Of a stretch of 64,000 nt of DNA, positions 53,932 to 62,226 are shown piece after piece; within the stretch, counting starts at the first letter, position 1, and each line of letters starts with the position of its first letter. Under the pieces are notes generated by a model. That model was not told where the DNA came from. It made no database searches and saw only the letters and a list, made by a program, of their open reading frames with translations. Position numbers and translations under genes: made by a program. Source of the stretch: Turicibacter sanguinis (lineage in GTDB: Bacteria > Bacillota_I > Bacilli_A > MOL361 > Turicibacteraceae); contig NZ_CP053187.1 of NCBI RefSeq assembly GCF_013046825.1, positions 217,501-281,500 on the forward strand. Reading direction: 5' to 3'.

Positions 53932-54213
53932 CTAACTCACCTCACCATCAAAAATGATTCTTTCTATATAAATAAACGTGATTTTTGTATTTTAAAATCA
54001 ATTCCGTACTCTAGCTTTTGGATCCAAAGAGATTTCAGGTTCAAAAGCAAAAGTTTTCCAAGTTTGAAAAACTAATCTAGACTTATATAGTTTAGGACGA
54101 TTGCTAACATTTCAAACAAGAAAATTAGACATTTTCTTAAAACCTTCATTATATTTTACATATTCTGATGTTTCCTTACAAAAGACTACAGTTTCAACTC
54201 TTCCAATTCAAAC
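53932..54213. other. Intergenic region upstream of the 54337 GH13 gene
   Basis: About 280 AT-rich bases between two divergent genes. It contains one reverse-oriented copy of the dispersed repeat (54051-54093). I see no gene. Confidence 0.5.
54051..54093 (-). repeat. Dispersed intergenic repeat, copy C (reverse)
   Basis: On the minus strand CTATATAAGTCTAGATTAGT then TTTTCAAACTTGGAAAACTT, sharing CTATATAAGTCYAGAT with copy A at 44175. Confidence 0.5.
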
Positions 54214-54247
54214 TCAATCGTTTCACTTCAAATGGGTAATCGGTTAC
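54214..54247 (+). promoter_or_regulatory. Two LacI-type operator sites upstream of second GH13 gene
   Basis: TCAATCGTTTCA (54214-54225) resembles TGAAACGTTTCA at 12297. GTAATCGGTTAC (54236-54247) is close to a palindrome and matches the site at 15737 in 10 of 12 positions when read on the opposite strand. The pair lies upstream of the promoter, as at 12280-12308. Confidence 0.6.
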
Positions 54248-54274
54248 AAGATTGTTTGAAATCGCTTATATTTA

Positions 54275-54303
54275 TACTTTTTTTTACATGTAGATGCTAT
54301 AAT
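54275..54303 (+). promoter_or_regulatory. Extended -10 promoter of second GH13 gene
   Basis: TGCTATAAT (-10 TATAAT at 54298-54303) is an extended -10 promoter; the -35 region (54275-54280, TACTTT) is weak. The start codon lies 34 bp further on. Confidence 0.7.
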
Positions 54304-54336
54304 GAGACGTATAAATGGAGACAAGGAGGAATAGTA

Positions 54337-56463
54337 ATGGCGCAACCAGCAAAAGAGGGAAGCAAATTAAAACAATTACTCGATATTCTAAAAAATCAAA
54401 TAAACAATGTATCAGTTTATAATTATGTGGTTCCAGATTTATGGAATGCATGGAATTATGATGGGGACGAAGTGGTGCGCACAAGTTGGGGGGAAATTAT
54501 GGTTAATCCATATAATTTCTATAGTCGCGTCATTGAATCATATATCTTACCAAAAGCTGAAGAAGGCGTTAATTATAATCAATCATTAAGCCAATTACAT
54601 CATTCTTTCGTAGATAAACCAGGATATTTAGGTGGAGATTGGATTAAAAAAGCAACTGTTTATTCGATGATGGTTCGTACTTCAACATCATGGGATCATG
54701 ATCGCAGTGGTGATTTAGAAAGTCAAAACATTTATGGATTAAAAGAGACAGGTACATTCGTTAAATCATTAGCCCTTTTACCACTACTTAAAAAAATGGG
54801 TGTTAATACAGTTTATATGTTACCTATTTCAAAATTCTCTTTAAAAGATAAAAAAGGTGAACTGGGTTCTCCTTATGGGGTATGTAACTTCTTTGAACTA
54901 GATCCTAGTTTAAAAGATCCAATGACAGGTTCAAATATGACAGTCGAAGAAGAATTCCAAGCTTTCGTTGAAGCTTGCCATATCTTAGATATGAAAGTCA
55001 TGATTGATATTATTCCACGTACTAACTCGGTTGAAAGTGACTTAATTGTTGAACATCCAGATTGGTTCTATTGGGTATACACGGATACATTCCATGAGTA
55101 TTATCCACCTTACGTACCAGGTCTTGGAGATACGTTAACACCAAAACCAGAATTTTTACCATATGTTTATCAATCAGAACAAGTATGGAATCATATTCGC
55201 AAATTCTCATACGCTCCAAATATAATCGATTCAGAGAAATGGGATCGTTTAGTTGAAGAATACAAACAAACAGAAGGTGCTTCTATTTTAGACCTAGTTA
55301 AACGTGACTTCGGATTAACAGTGGCTCCAGCCTTCTCAGATCATATCAATGACGTTCAACCACCATGGACTGATGTTACATTCTTCCGTATGTATATGGA
55401 TCATCCAGTTGAAAGTCAAAAATATTTAGGTGGTGCAAATCCTGCTCCATACATTTTATTCGATACAATCAAATCAAACCTTTATAAAGGAAATGTGATT
55501 AATGAAGGCTTATGGGCAACATTATCAAACGTGATTCCATTCTATCAACAACAATACGGAATTGATGGAGCACGTATCGATATGGGACATGCTTTACCAT
55601 CAGAACTTGTTGATCGTATTATTTCAAATGCTCGTGCAAATGATAAAGACTTCTGCTTCATTGCTGAAGAATTACAAGATGAAAATGCTTGGACATCTCG
55701 TAACATCGGTTATAACATGATCATCGGTTACGGATTCTACCAAGAACCACGTGTCAGAGAACACCGTACTCATAACTTTATGTATGAATCTCGTCACTTA
55801 CCTTGCCCAGTATTCGCAGGTGGTGAAACACATGATACTCCACGTCTTGCAGCACGCGAAGGTGGACGTACATTATCTAAAATGTTAACGATTATGAATA
55901 TGTTTATGCCGAATGGAGTTCCTTTTATCAACTCTGGTCAAGAGGTTTATGAAACACAACCTATGAACACTGGACTCGATTGTCGTGATAATGAGCAATA
56001 CATGTTACCAGCAGGAGACCGTTACTTCGGTAAATTAGCCTTATTTGATAAATTTGCACTTCATTACTTAAATCATATGCGTTGGGATATTCCTGATACA
56101 TTAGACGCTATCTCAAAAATCCGTAATGAGCATTTAGAAACCTTCACTAATGTTGAAAACTTCATTGGACTTGGATTTGATCGTCTGTCTGATCCTGCTA
56201 TTGGATTCGGTTATATCGAAGACGGAAAACGTGGACACTTCAACAATAATCTTTTCATTATTGTCGCTAGTACAAACATGTACTCTCCAATCGATGTAAC
56301 CGTTCATATTGAAGATTTACGTTATCAATCAGGTAACAACTGGTTAACAGGACGTTTACTGTATTCAACACATGAATGGGGACGCGAAGTTCATGAATTT
56401 GATTTAAATGGAAATTTAAGAGTTCATTTACAACCAGGTGAAGTTAAAATTATCAAACTATAA
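54337..56463 (+). CDS. Atypical GH13 alpha-glucan-active enzyme
   Basis: A 708-aa intracellular protein with a GH13 (beta/alpha)8 catalytic core, probably glycoside-hydrolase or transferase activity on alpha-glucans. The nucleophile region is ARIDMGHAL (about 414), the acid region FIAEELQDENAW (about 443), and GETHDTPR (about 497) gives the third carboxylate. Region I, normally DxxxNH, reads MIDIIPRTNS (about 223). I cannot place it in a named GH13 subfamily, so the exact reaction is open. The ATG at 54337 has AAGGAGGAA upstream; the frame stays open for 35 codons above it. It has LacI-type operators upstream. Confidence 0.78.
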   Translation: MAQPAKEGSKLKQLLDILKNQINNVSVYNYVVPDLWNAWNYDGDEVVRTSWGEIMVNPYNFYSRVIESYILPKAEEGVNYNQSLSQLHHSFVDKPGYLGGDWIKKATVYSMMVRTSTSWDHDRSGDLESQNIYGLKETGTFVKSLALLPLLKKMGVNTVYMLPISKFSLKDKKGELGSPYGVCNFFELDPSLKDPMTGSNMTVEEEFQAFVEACHILDMKVMIDIIPRTNSVESDLIVEHPDWFYWVYTDTFHEYYPPYVPGLGDTLTPKPEFLPYVYQSEQVWNHIRKFSYAPNIIDSEKWDRLVEEYKQTEGASILDLVKRDFGLTVAPAFSDHINDVQPPWTDVTFFRMYMDHPVESQKYLGGANPAPYILFDTIKSNLYKGNVINEGLWATLSNVIPFYQQQYGIDGARIDMGHALPSELVDRIISNARANDKDFCFIAEELQDENAWTSRNIGYNMIIGYGFYQEPRVREHRTHNFMYESRHLPCPVFAGGETHDTPRLAAREGGRTLSKMLTIMNMFMPNGVPFINSGQEVYETQPMNTGLDCRDNEQYMLPAGDRYFGKLALFDKFALHYLNHMRWDIPDTLDAISKIRNEHLETFTNVENFIGLGFDRLSDPAIGFGYIEDGKRGHFNNNLFIIVASTNMYSPIDVTVHIEDLRYQSGNNWLTGRLLYSTHEWGREVHEFDLNGNLRVHLQPGEVKIIKL

Positions 56464-56469
56464 GAATCA

Positions 56470-56478
56470 TGCTATAAT
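56470..56478 (+). promoter_or_regulatory. Extended -10 promoter inside the gap after GH13
   Basis: TGCTATAAT (56470-56478) lies just before the GH13 terminator. With a weak -35 (TTATCA, 56450-56455), transcription would start about 56485, within the left arm of that terminator. Confidence 0.5.
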
Positions 56479-56480
56479 TA

Positions 56481-56510
56481 AAGGTAACATCAACAGATGT
56501 TACCTTTTTT
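56481..56510 (+). terminator. Terminator after second GH13 gene
   Basis: AAGGTAACATC pairs with GATGTTACCTT over an AACA loop, followed by a T6 tract. Confidence 0.9.
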
Positions 56511-56527
56511 ATATGGAGGAGTATGAA

Positions 56528-56944
56528 GTGAAAATCTTAAAAAATATTCTGGGCTATAGTGCTGGAATTTTGCTCTTAGGGGCTGCCATGGTTCTTCCGA
56601 TTCTTGGACTGTTATGGTTTTCTGGTATCAAATATAATTCTATCTGGGCATTATTTTCTTATTTAGCTCTTATTATGTTATTAAGCTTTCCAATCGAAGC
56701 TCTCGAAAAATTTGTAACCCATGCACTCAGTACTGGACTGAATCTCTCAAAACAAAATATGATGCGTTTGGATCGTACACTTGATTTCTTGACATCACTT
56801 TGGATCATTCATTTTGTAGATGAATGGATGCCTCATGTGGTTATTTCAACAACTGGAGAAATTATTTTTGCGGTGTTATTGATTTTATTTACGATTTTTT
56901 TGGAGAAGAAAAACAAGGAATTAGACGAATCATTGAATGAATAA
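56528..56944 (+). CDS. Small membrane protein, YrvL-like
   Basis: A 138-aa protein with four hydrophobic segments; the first about 45 residues form two helices (YSAGILLLGAAMVLPILGLL, then IWALFSYLALIMLL). It resembles the YrvL regulatory family in Bacillus, a similarity I hold only moderately. The start is GTG at 56528, with GGAGGAG about 6 nt upstream; the frame is open further upstream over the preceding terminator, which argues against earlier starts. Confidence 0.55.
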   Translation: MKILKNILGYSAGILLLGAAMVLPILGLLWFSGIKYNSIWALFSYLALIMLLSFPIEALEKFVTHALSTGLNLSKQNMMRLDRTLDFLTSLWIIHFVDEWMPHVVISTTGEIIFAVLLILFTIFLEKKNKELDESLNE

Positions 56945-57066
56945 TCCTCCTAATAAGGAATATACTAGTTATATACCATATATAGGTAAATAATGATAGC
57001 GTTTTACTTTATTTTGGTGTATAATAATAGTAGATTAGGAAGTTCCTATCGAAAGGAGGATACAGC

Positions 57067-57525
57067 ATGTATCGTAATATCTTAGTGGCCGTTGATGATA
57101 GTGAAAAGTCAAAATTAGCCCTCAACTCTGCTATACATTCTGCTGTTGTATTTAATTCAAAATTGACGATTTGTCATATTAAAAAAAATACCATTATCTA
57201 TACTCCAATTGATCCAACTGGAATGTTATCAACCACTCATATTTTCAAACAAGATTTCTCAAATTACATGGATGAAGAATTAGAGAAATACAAAGAAATG
57301 GCTTTGAATCAAGGCGTTAAAGAGGTTGAGATTGTCCAAACGTATAGTTCATCACCAGGGCTTGCAATTGCTGAAGTTATTGCTCCGGGATATGAGGTAG
57401 ACTTAATTGTATGTGGAGCAAGTAATAAATCTGGATTTGACCGTTTCTTACTTGGAAGCGTCTCATTCGATATTGTAAAGCATGCAAAATGCGATGTTAA
57501 CATCATTCGTAATCACGAAAAATAA
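57067..57525 (+). CDS. Universal stress protein (UspA family)
   Basis: A 152-aa single-domain Usp. The N-terminal ILVAVDDSEKSKLALNSAIH and the nucleotide-binding loop CGASNKSGFDRFLLGSVS (the G-2x-G-9x-G-S/T pattern, slightly altered) point to the ATP-binding subtype. Usp proteins help cells survive starvation and stress. GAAAGGAGGAT lies 6 nt upstream of the ATG. A -10-like TATAAT lies about 45 bp upstream. It is a single gene with its own terminator. Confidence 0.9.
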   Translation: MYRNILVAVDDSEKSKLALNSAIHSAVVFNSKLTICHIKKNTIIYTPIDPTGMLSTTHIFKQDFSNYMDEELEKYKEMALNQGVKEVEIVQTYSSSPGLAIAEVIAPGYEVDLIVCGASNKSGFDRFLLGSVSFDIVKHAKCDVNIIRNHEK

Positions 57526-57529
57526 TAAA

Positions 57530-57567
57530 TAAAAAGATGCCATTTCTAACTAGAGGCATCTTTTTTA
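57530..57567 (+). terminator. Terminator after usp gene
   Basis: AAAAAGATGCC pairs with GGCATCTTTTT over a loop, starting just after the stop codon. Confidence 0.9.
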
Positions 57568-57811
57568 TTTTTCATCTCTTGTTTTCTTAAATTCCCATCG
57601 TCATTTTATCATCATTTATACCATCTATTCTGTTATAACAGGACGTATTAATGCCTATCAATCAACCGGTAACAACTATCTAAGCATAAGTTATGTTAAT
57701 CCACTCTACTAGGCTACAATACTCATCCAAAAAAATATAATATCTTTGAAAACCTTAAATGATTGGCATTGAAGGTGTTTTTCTTCTCTTTTAAATACAT
57801 AGCTCATTAAA
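57568..57811. other. Intergenic region between usp and tpiA terminators
   Basis: About 245 bases without a gene. It holds an inverted repeat near 57747-57781 (AAAACCTT with AAGGTGTTTT) that might be a second, weak terminator. Nothing else is recognisable. Confidence 0.4.
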
Positions 57812-57846
57812 GAAAAAGACGTTAGGCCTACCACCTAACGTCTTTT
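57812..57846 (-). terminator. Terminator after tpiA
   Basis: On the minus strand AAGACGTTAGG pairs with CCTAACGTCTT over a seven-base loop, followed by five T residues, just beyond the tpiA stop. Confidence 0.92.
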
Positions 57847-57848
57847 GT

Positions 57849-58601
57849 TTATCCTTGATAATTAACTAAAGCTAAGAATGATTGAGGATCAAGTGATGCT
57901 CCACCAACTAATGCTCCATCAATATGTTCTTGAGCCATTAACTCTTTAATATTTGATGGATTAACTGATCCACCATATTGAATGCGTACAGCTTCAGAAA
58001 CTTCTGTTCCATATACTCGTTCAACAACTGAGCGAATATAACCAATGGTTTCATTTGCTTGTGCAGCTGTTGCAGTACGCCCCGTTCCAATAGCCCAAAT
58101 TGGTTCATAAGCAATGATAACATTTTTTACTTGTTCTGGCGTTAATCCTTCTAAAGCTTTCACCGTTTGAGTATCGACAACTTCATTTGTTGTCCCACCT
58201 TCACGGTCCGCTAAAGATTCACCGACACACACAATCGGAATTAAATGATTCGCGAAAGCAGCATGAACTTTTTTATTAACTGTTTCATCTGTCTCATTAA
58301 ACATTTCACGGCGCTCGCTGTGACCAAGCACAACATAAGAGACACCAATTCCTTTTAACATATCCGGAGCAACTTCACCTGTATAAGCACCATTTTCTTC
58401 AAAGTGCATATTTTGTGCTCCAATACGAAGTGCATTTCCTTGACGTTTCACTAAACAACGTAAATATGGAAATGGTGCACAAATAACTGATTCAACAGTT
58501 TCTGATGATACAACGTTATCTTTAACCGCATAAATAAACTGTAACGCCTCATCTCGTGTTTTATTCATTTTCCAGTTTCCAGCAATAATTGGTTTTCTCA
58601 T
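57849..58601 (-). CDS. tpiA: Triosephosphate isomerase
   Basis: It interconverts dihydroxyacetone phosphate and glyceraldehyde-3-phosphate. The 250-aa length is standard. GNWKMNKT (catalytic Lys), VLGHSERRE (catalytic His) and [11 protein letters not shown] (catalytic Glu) are all present, as is the phosphate loop YGGSVNP. The start has GAGGTGGAG upstream. It lies 32 bp after tagO on the same strand and away from the other glycolytic genes usually clustered with it. Confidence 0.97.
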   Translation of the reverse strand: MRKPIIAGNWKMNKTRDEALQFIYAVKDNVVSSETVESVICAPFPYLRCLVKRQGNALRIGAQNMHFEENGAYTGEVAPDMLKGIGVSYVVLGHSERREMFNETDETVNKKVHAAFANHLIPIVCVGESLADREGGTTNEVVDTQTVKALEGLTPEQVKNVIIAYEPIWAIGTGRTATAAQANETIGYIRSVVERVYGTEVSEAVRIQYGGSVNPSNIKELMAQEHIDGALVGGASLDPQSFLALVNYQG

Positions 58602-58633
58602 TTTTCTCCACCTCTAAGTTATCATGATTTCTA

Positions 58634-59722
58634 TTATTCAACAGAAGAGGTCGTTCCCTCAACTTTCTCCTCTGCCTTCTTCTTATTTTTTGATTTTGAT
58701 CTAAATAACCCCGTTGTGTTAAAGACTAACTCAACAACAACAATCGCAATCACTAACATAACTAATCCATAGAATTTCGATGAAACAGTATATAAAATAG
58801 CTGTTAACGAGAATAATAAAGCAATTCCATATAACACTAAAACACTTTTAACATGCCCTAAATTACGATCTAGTAATTGATGATGAACATGTCCACGGTC
58901 TGGTGCAAACGGTGATTGACCATTTAATGTACGTCTAATAATGGCCCATAGCGTATCGAAAATTGGAATCGATAAAACGATAATTGGAACAATGAATGAG
59001 ACGAATGCTGCATTTTTATATCCAAGTAAAGAAAAGACAGAAACTGAGAATCCTAAAAATAATGATCCTGTATCTCCCATAAACACTTTAGCTGGATGGA
59101 AATTATGCACTAAGAATCCAAGAGTTGATCCTAGTAATAAACAACACATCGTTGCAACAAAAAGTTCTCCTTGAAAAGCTGCTAAAAACGCCATGGTTCC
59201 AAATGAAATCGCAGAAATTCCAGAAGACAACCCATCTAATCCATCAATCAAGTTAATCGAGTTGGTCACCCCAACAATCCAAACAACTGTGACGATTCCG
59301 CCTAACCAGCCTAAATCAATAACAGGAATAAACGGCAAGTAGATTTTATCAATCATAAAATGACCGTATGAGACCATAATGAGTGCTGCAACTAGTTGAG
59401 CCAATGCTTTCGGTTTAGCTGGAAGTTCAAACATATCATCGAGCATTCCTGTGACGATAATGACAAATGAGGCAATAAAGTAGGCATCAATAAATGCAAT
59501 CTCACTCGCATCCAGTGCCTTTCCCTTTACATTGAATACCATGTATCCAATTAAAAAGGCAATGTAAATAGCGAGTCCTCCCATTCGTGGCATCACTTTA
59601 CTGTGAACTTTTCGTTGATTTGGTTGGTCAACTGCATTCGTAAAATGAGCCAATTTAATCACATACGGCGTAATTACTACCGCTAAAATAAAGCAAAAGC
59701 TTATGACTAATAGGTAAATCAT
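58634..59722 (-). CDS. tagO: UDP-GlcNAc:undecaprenyl-phosphate GlcNAc-1-phosphate transferase TagO
   Basis: A 362-aa polytopic enzyme of the MraY/WecA/TagO family. It starts wall teichoic acid or related glycopolymer synthesis by loading GlcNAc-phosphate on the lipid carrier. Motifs are VHSKVMPRMGG, the Mg-binding DDMFELPAKPK, NLIDGLDGL and FMGDTGSLFLGF, and the cytoplasmic RGHVHHQLLDR (HHxL). About ten or eleven hydrophobic segments are visible. No other wall-teichoic genes are in the window. The end is a charged, Lys-rich cytosolic tail. Confidence 0.93.
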   Translation of the reverse strand: MIYLLVISFCFILAVVITPYVIKLAHFTNAVDQPNQRKVHSKVMPRMGGLAIYIAFLIGYMVFNVKGKALDASEIAFIDAYFIASFVIIVTGMLDDMFELPAKPKALAQLVAALIMVSYGHFMIDKIYLPFIPVIDLGWLGGIVTVVWIVGVTNSINLIDGLDGLSSGISAISFGTMAFLAAFQGELFVATMCCLLLGSTLGFLVHNFHPAKVFMGDTGSLFLGFSVSVFSLLGYKNAAFVSFIVPIIVLSIPIFDTLWAIIRRTLNGQSPFAPDRGHVHHQLLDRNLGHVKSVLVLYGIALLFSLTAILYTVSSKFYGLVMLVIAIVVVELVFNTTGLFRSKSKNKKKAEEKVEGTTSSVE

Positions 59723-59856
59723 AATGACACCTCAATATTTAATTTTTTCTGTTATTATACCACAAATTTCATCTGTTTAGAATAATAGCTCAAAAAAGAA
59801 CTTCACAAACCCTTAAAATTTCAAATAAAATCCACATATTATCCATGTATAACCAA

Positions 59857-59888
59857 AAATAAAAGGTAGTATAAACTCTACCCTTTAT
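59857..59888 (-). terminator. Terminator after hybrid kinase
   Basis: On the minus strand AAAGGGTAG and CTACCTTTT form a stem around a short loop, followed by ATTTTT. It overlaps the kinase stop codon. Confidence 0.75.
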
Positions 59889-61810
59889 CGTTTAATTTGG
59901 TCTTCAATACGCCCTAGTTCATCTGTTACTTCCATGAACTCTTCGAGGAAGATACTTAAAATATCTTCAAATCCCGCTTCAGCTTTTAAAGCAGATTCTA
60001 ATTCACGACTATATTCGTATAACTCATCTGCTCCTAGTTGTGCGGATAACCCTTTAATCGTATGAACCGTTCGAATAGCATCTTCTAAGTTCGATTCAAT
60101 CAACTGAGGTAGATGTTCTACAATCATATAGAAATGTTTTCTAAAATTATGAGCGATGCGTAAATATAACCTAACGTTTCCTGCAATGCGTTCTAAAGCA
60201 TATGAAATATTTAAAGACATTGATAACTCAATTAACTGTTCTGCTTTAATTGGTTTAACATCGAATGGTTTAGGGTTGATAACACTATAAACACCACTTG
60301 ATAACGTATAGTGGTCTACCGGTTTTGGAACATATGCATCTACTCCATGACGTAAAATGAAATCTAACTCAAAACGATCACTAACTCCCGTTAATAAAAT
60401 AACTTTAGCATCCGGATTAATGAGCTTAATCGCTTTAAAAGCTTCCACGCCACTTAAACCAGGCATGATAACATCGAGCAAGATACAATCATATTGATTT
60501 GCTGCTTTAGCATAATGTTTAACGGCTTGTTTTGGATCTGAAAAAGCAACCACACTATATCCAAAACTCTCAAGTAACGCCTCCGTAATTTCAAGATTTG
60601 ATAGTTCATCATCAATTAATAAAATCTTCCCCGCACCCCGTGGAATAGATTCTTCGTTAATGACTTCTTCAATTCCATGATTGATTGGAAGATACAGTGT
60701 AAATGTTGTTCCTTTCCCAACGACTGACTCTAATGTAAGTGCTCCATTATGTGAGCGAATCGCATCGACAACTCCTGCAAGTCCCATTCCGGTTCCTTTT
60801 CCTACTTCTTTTGTTGTAAAGAATGGTTTGAAGATTTTATGTTGTAAACGTTCTTCAATTCCACAACCGGTATCTGTGATTTTTAAAATAGCATAGTCAT
60901 TAGGCGTAATATTTGTATTCAAAAGATTTCCAGGAATGCTCTCCATTTGAGCATGTGTTAAAACTAATTCAATTCTCCCCTGACCTTTAATAGCATCTCG
61001 AGCGTTAATACATAAATTTAAAATCGCATTATTAAGCTGCGAAGAATCCCCTAAAATAAAATATTCATCTGGTTCAATTTGTAAATCGATACAAATTCGA
61101 CGATCAATCGTATGTTTTAACATATTAACTGTATCTTTTACGATGGGAACTAAATCGATATTCATTCGTTTACTTTCCGGTTTATGTGAAAAAGCTAATA
61201 GCTGACGCGTTAATTCAGTTGAATGACGAACTGATCGCTCAATCCCATCCATATAACGAAGCAATGTTTCATCTTCTGTCATCGTTTTCATGAGCGCTAC
61301 ATAACCTAAAATCCCATTTAACTGATTATTAAAGTCGTGACTAACCCCACTAGTTAATTGACCAAGTGCCTGTAATTTTTCTAACTGCCCATCGATGACA
61401 TCATGGCGCTTTTTATTGGTGACATCAATAATCATCCCCTGAACAACTAACACTTTGTCATCATCAAACACTTTTGCACATTTTATCATTAACGTTTCCC
61501 ATGGCTCATGTTTATGACGAAGTAATAAATCCTGAGTCAGAATAACCTCTGGACTCAATAAAAAACTTTCAATGATTTCATTGATTGATTCATTTTCAAA
61601 TAAACTTTGAGATTTAGAATGACGATTTGAATGCCCCTCAACATCTAAAAGTTGTTTCACTTTTTCCGTTACGTACCAAGTATTTTCATTCACTTTATAT
61701 TCAAAAAAACCGCAAGCCAACTCTAATAAATTAGTATACCACGAGGGACTCCCCACTGTATCAACTTCATCATAAATTTTAACTAACCTATCCATTTCAA
61801 TAATTCTCAT
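59885..61810 (-). CDS. Hybrid sensor histidine kinase with REC and HPt domains
   Basis: A 641-aa soluble phosphorelay protein, with no transmembrane segment visible. Domains in order: a PAS-like sensor (about 25-130), HisKA with H158 in SGVSHDFNNQLNG, HATPase with N269 and the DTGCGIEE and GKGTGMGLAG boxes, a receiver domain with phospho-acceptor D446 (LLDVIMPG) and K496, and an HPt domain with H583 (VHTIKGLSAQLG). Phosphate could therefore pass H158-D446-H583 and on to a separate regulator. No response-regulator gene is adjacent, so the output partner is unknown; Spo0A or another regulator elsewhere is speculative. AGGTGA precedes the start. Confidence 0.92.
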   Translation of the reverse strand: MRIIEMDRLVKIYDEVDTVGSPSWYTNLLELACGFFEYKVNENTWYVTEKVKQLLDVEGHSNRHSKSQSLFENESINEIIESFLLSPEVILTQDLLLRHKHEPWETLMIKCAKVFDDDKVLVVQGMIIDVTNKKRHDVIDGQLEKLQALGQLTSGVSHDFNNQLNGILGYVALMKTMTEDETLLRYMDGIERSVRHSTELTRQLLAFSHKPESKRMNIDLVPIVKDTVNMLKHTIDRRICIDLQIEPDEYFILGDSSQLNNAILNLCINARDAIKGQGRIELVLTHAQMESIPGNLLNTNITPNDYAILKITDTGCGIEERLQHKIFKPFFTTKEVGKGTGMGLAGVVDAIRSHNGALTLESVVGKGTTFTLYLPINHGIEEVINEESIPRGAGKILLIDDELSNLEITEALLESFGYSVVAFSDPKQAVKHYAKAANQYDCILLDVIMPGLSGVEAFKAIKLINPDAKVILLTGVSDRFELDFILRHGVDAYVPKPVDHYTLSSGVYSVINPKPFDVKPIKAEQLIELSMSLNISYALERIAGNVRLYLRIAHNFRKHFYMIVEHLPQLIESNLEDAIRTVHTIKGLSAQLGADELYEYSRELESALKAEAGFEDILSIFLEEFMEVTDELGRIEDQIKR

Positions 61811-62226
61811 AAAATCACCTGTTAAGTTCTAACAGAAACCCCACTTTCTACTTAAAGATTTCGATACTAATAGGTATCCCCAATACCATTTAAGTATATA
61901 CATTCTTTTTCAAATTATTTCCTTTTATATCACTCCTATTATAAAGGTTTTCATAAATAGATTCAATGAATTCGCTAATTTAAATGTAGAAATACTTGGA
62001 ATGTCGTAAATATCATGTTAAAAACATATTTTTTTATTCAAGAAATTTAAACAATTAAAATCCCGTTTATCTGTTGAAGCAAGAGAAATCGAATCTTTCA
62101 TTATTGTCACATGACACAAATTTAAAGAAAATTTTATGGTAATTCATATCTTCTATTGTCTTTTTTAGAATAGATTTCTAAATAATTCAAAAAATATATA
62201 GACAAAAAATGAAAATAGGTGACGAT
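61811..62226. other. Intergenic region between hybrid kinase and gerA operon
   Basis: About 415 bases between divergent genes. It holds an inverted repeat TGTCA-CA-TGACA (62105-62116). A forespore sigma-G promoter for the germination operon would be expected here but I cannot identify one confidently. No gene is visible. Confidence 0.5.
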
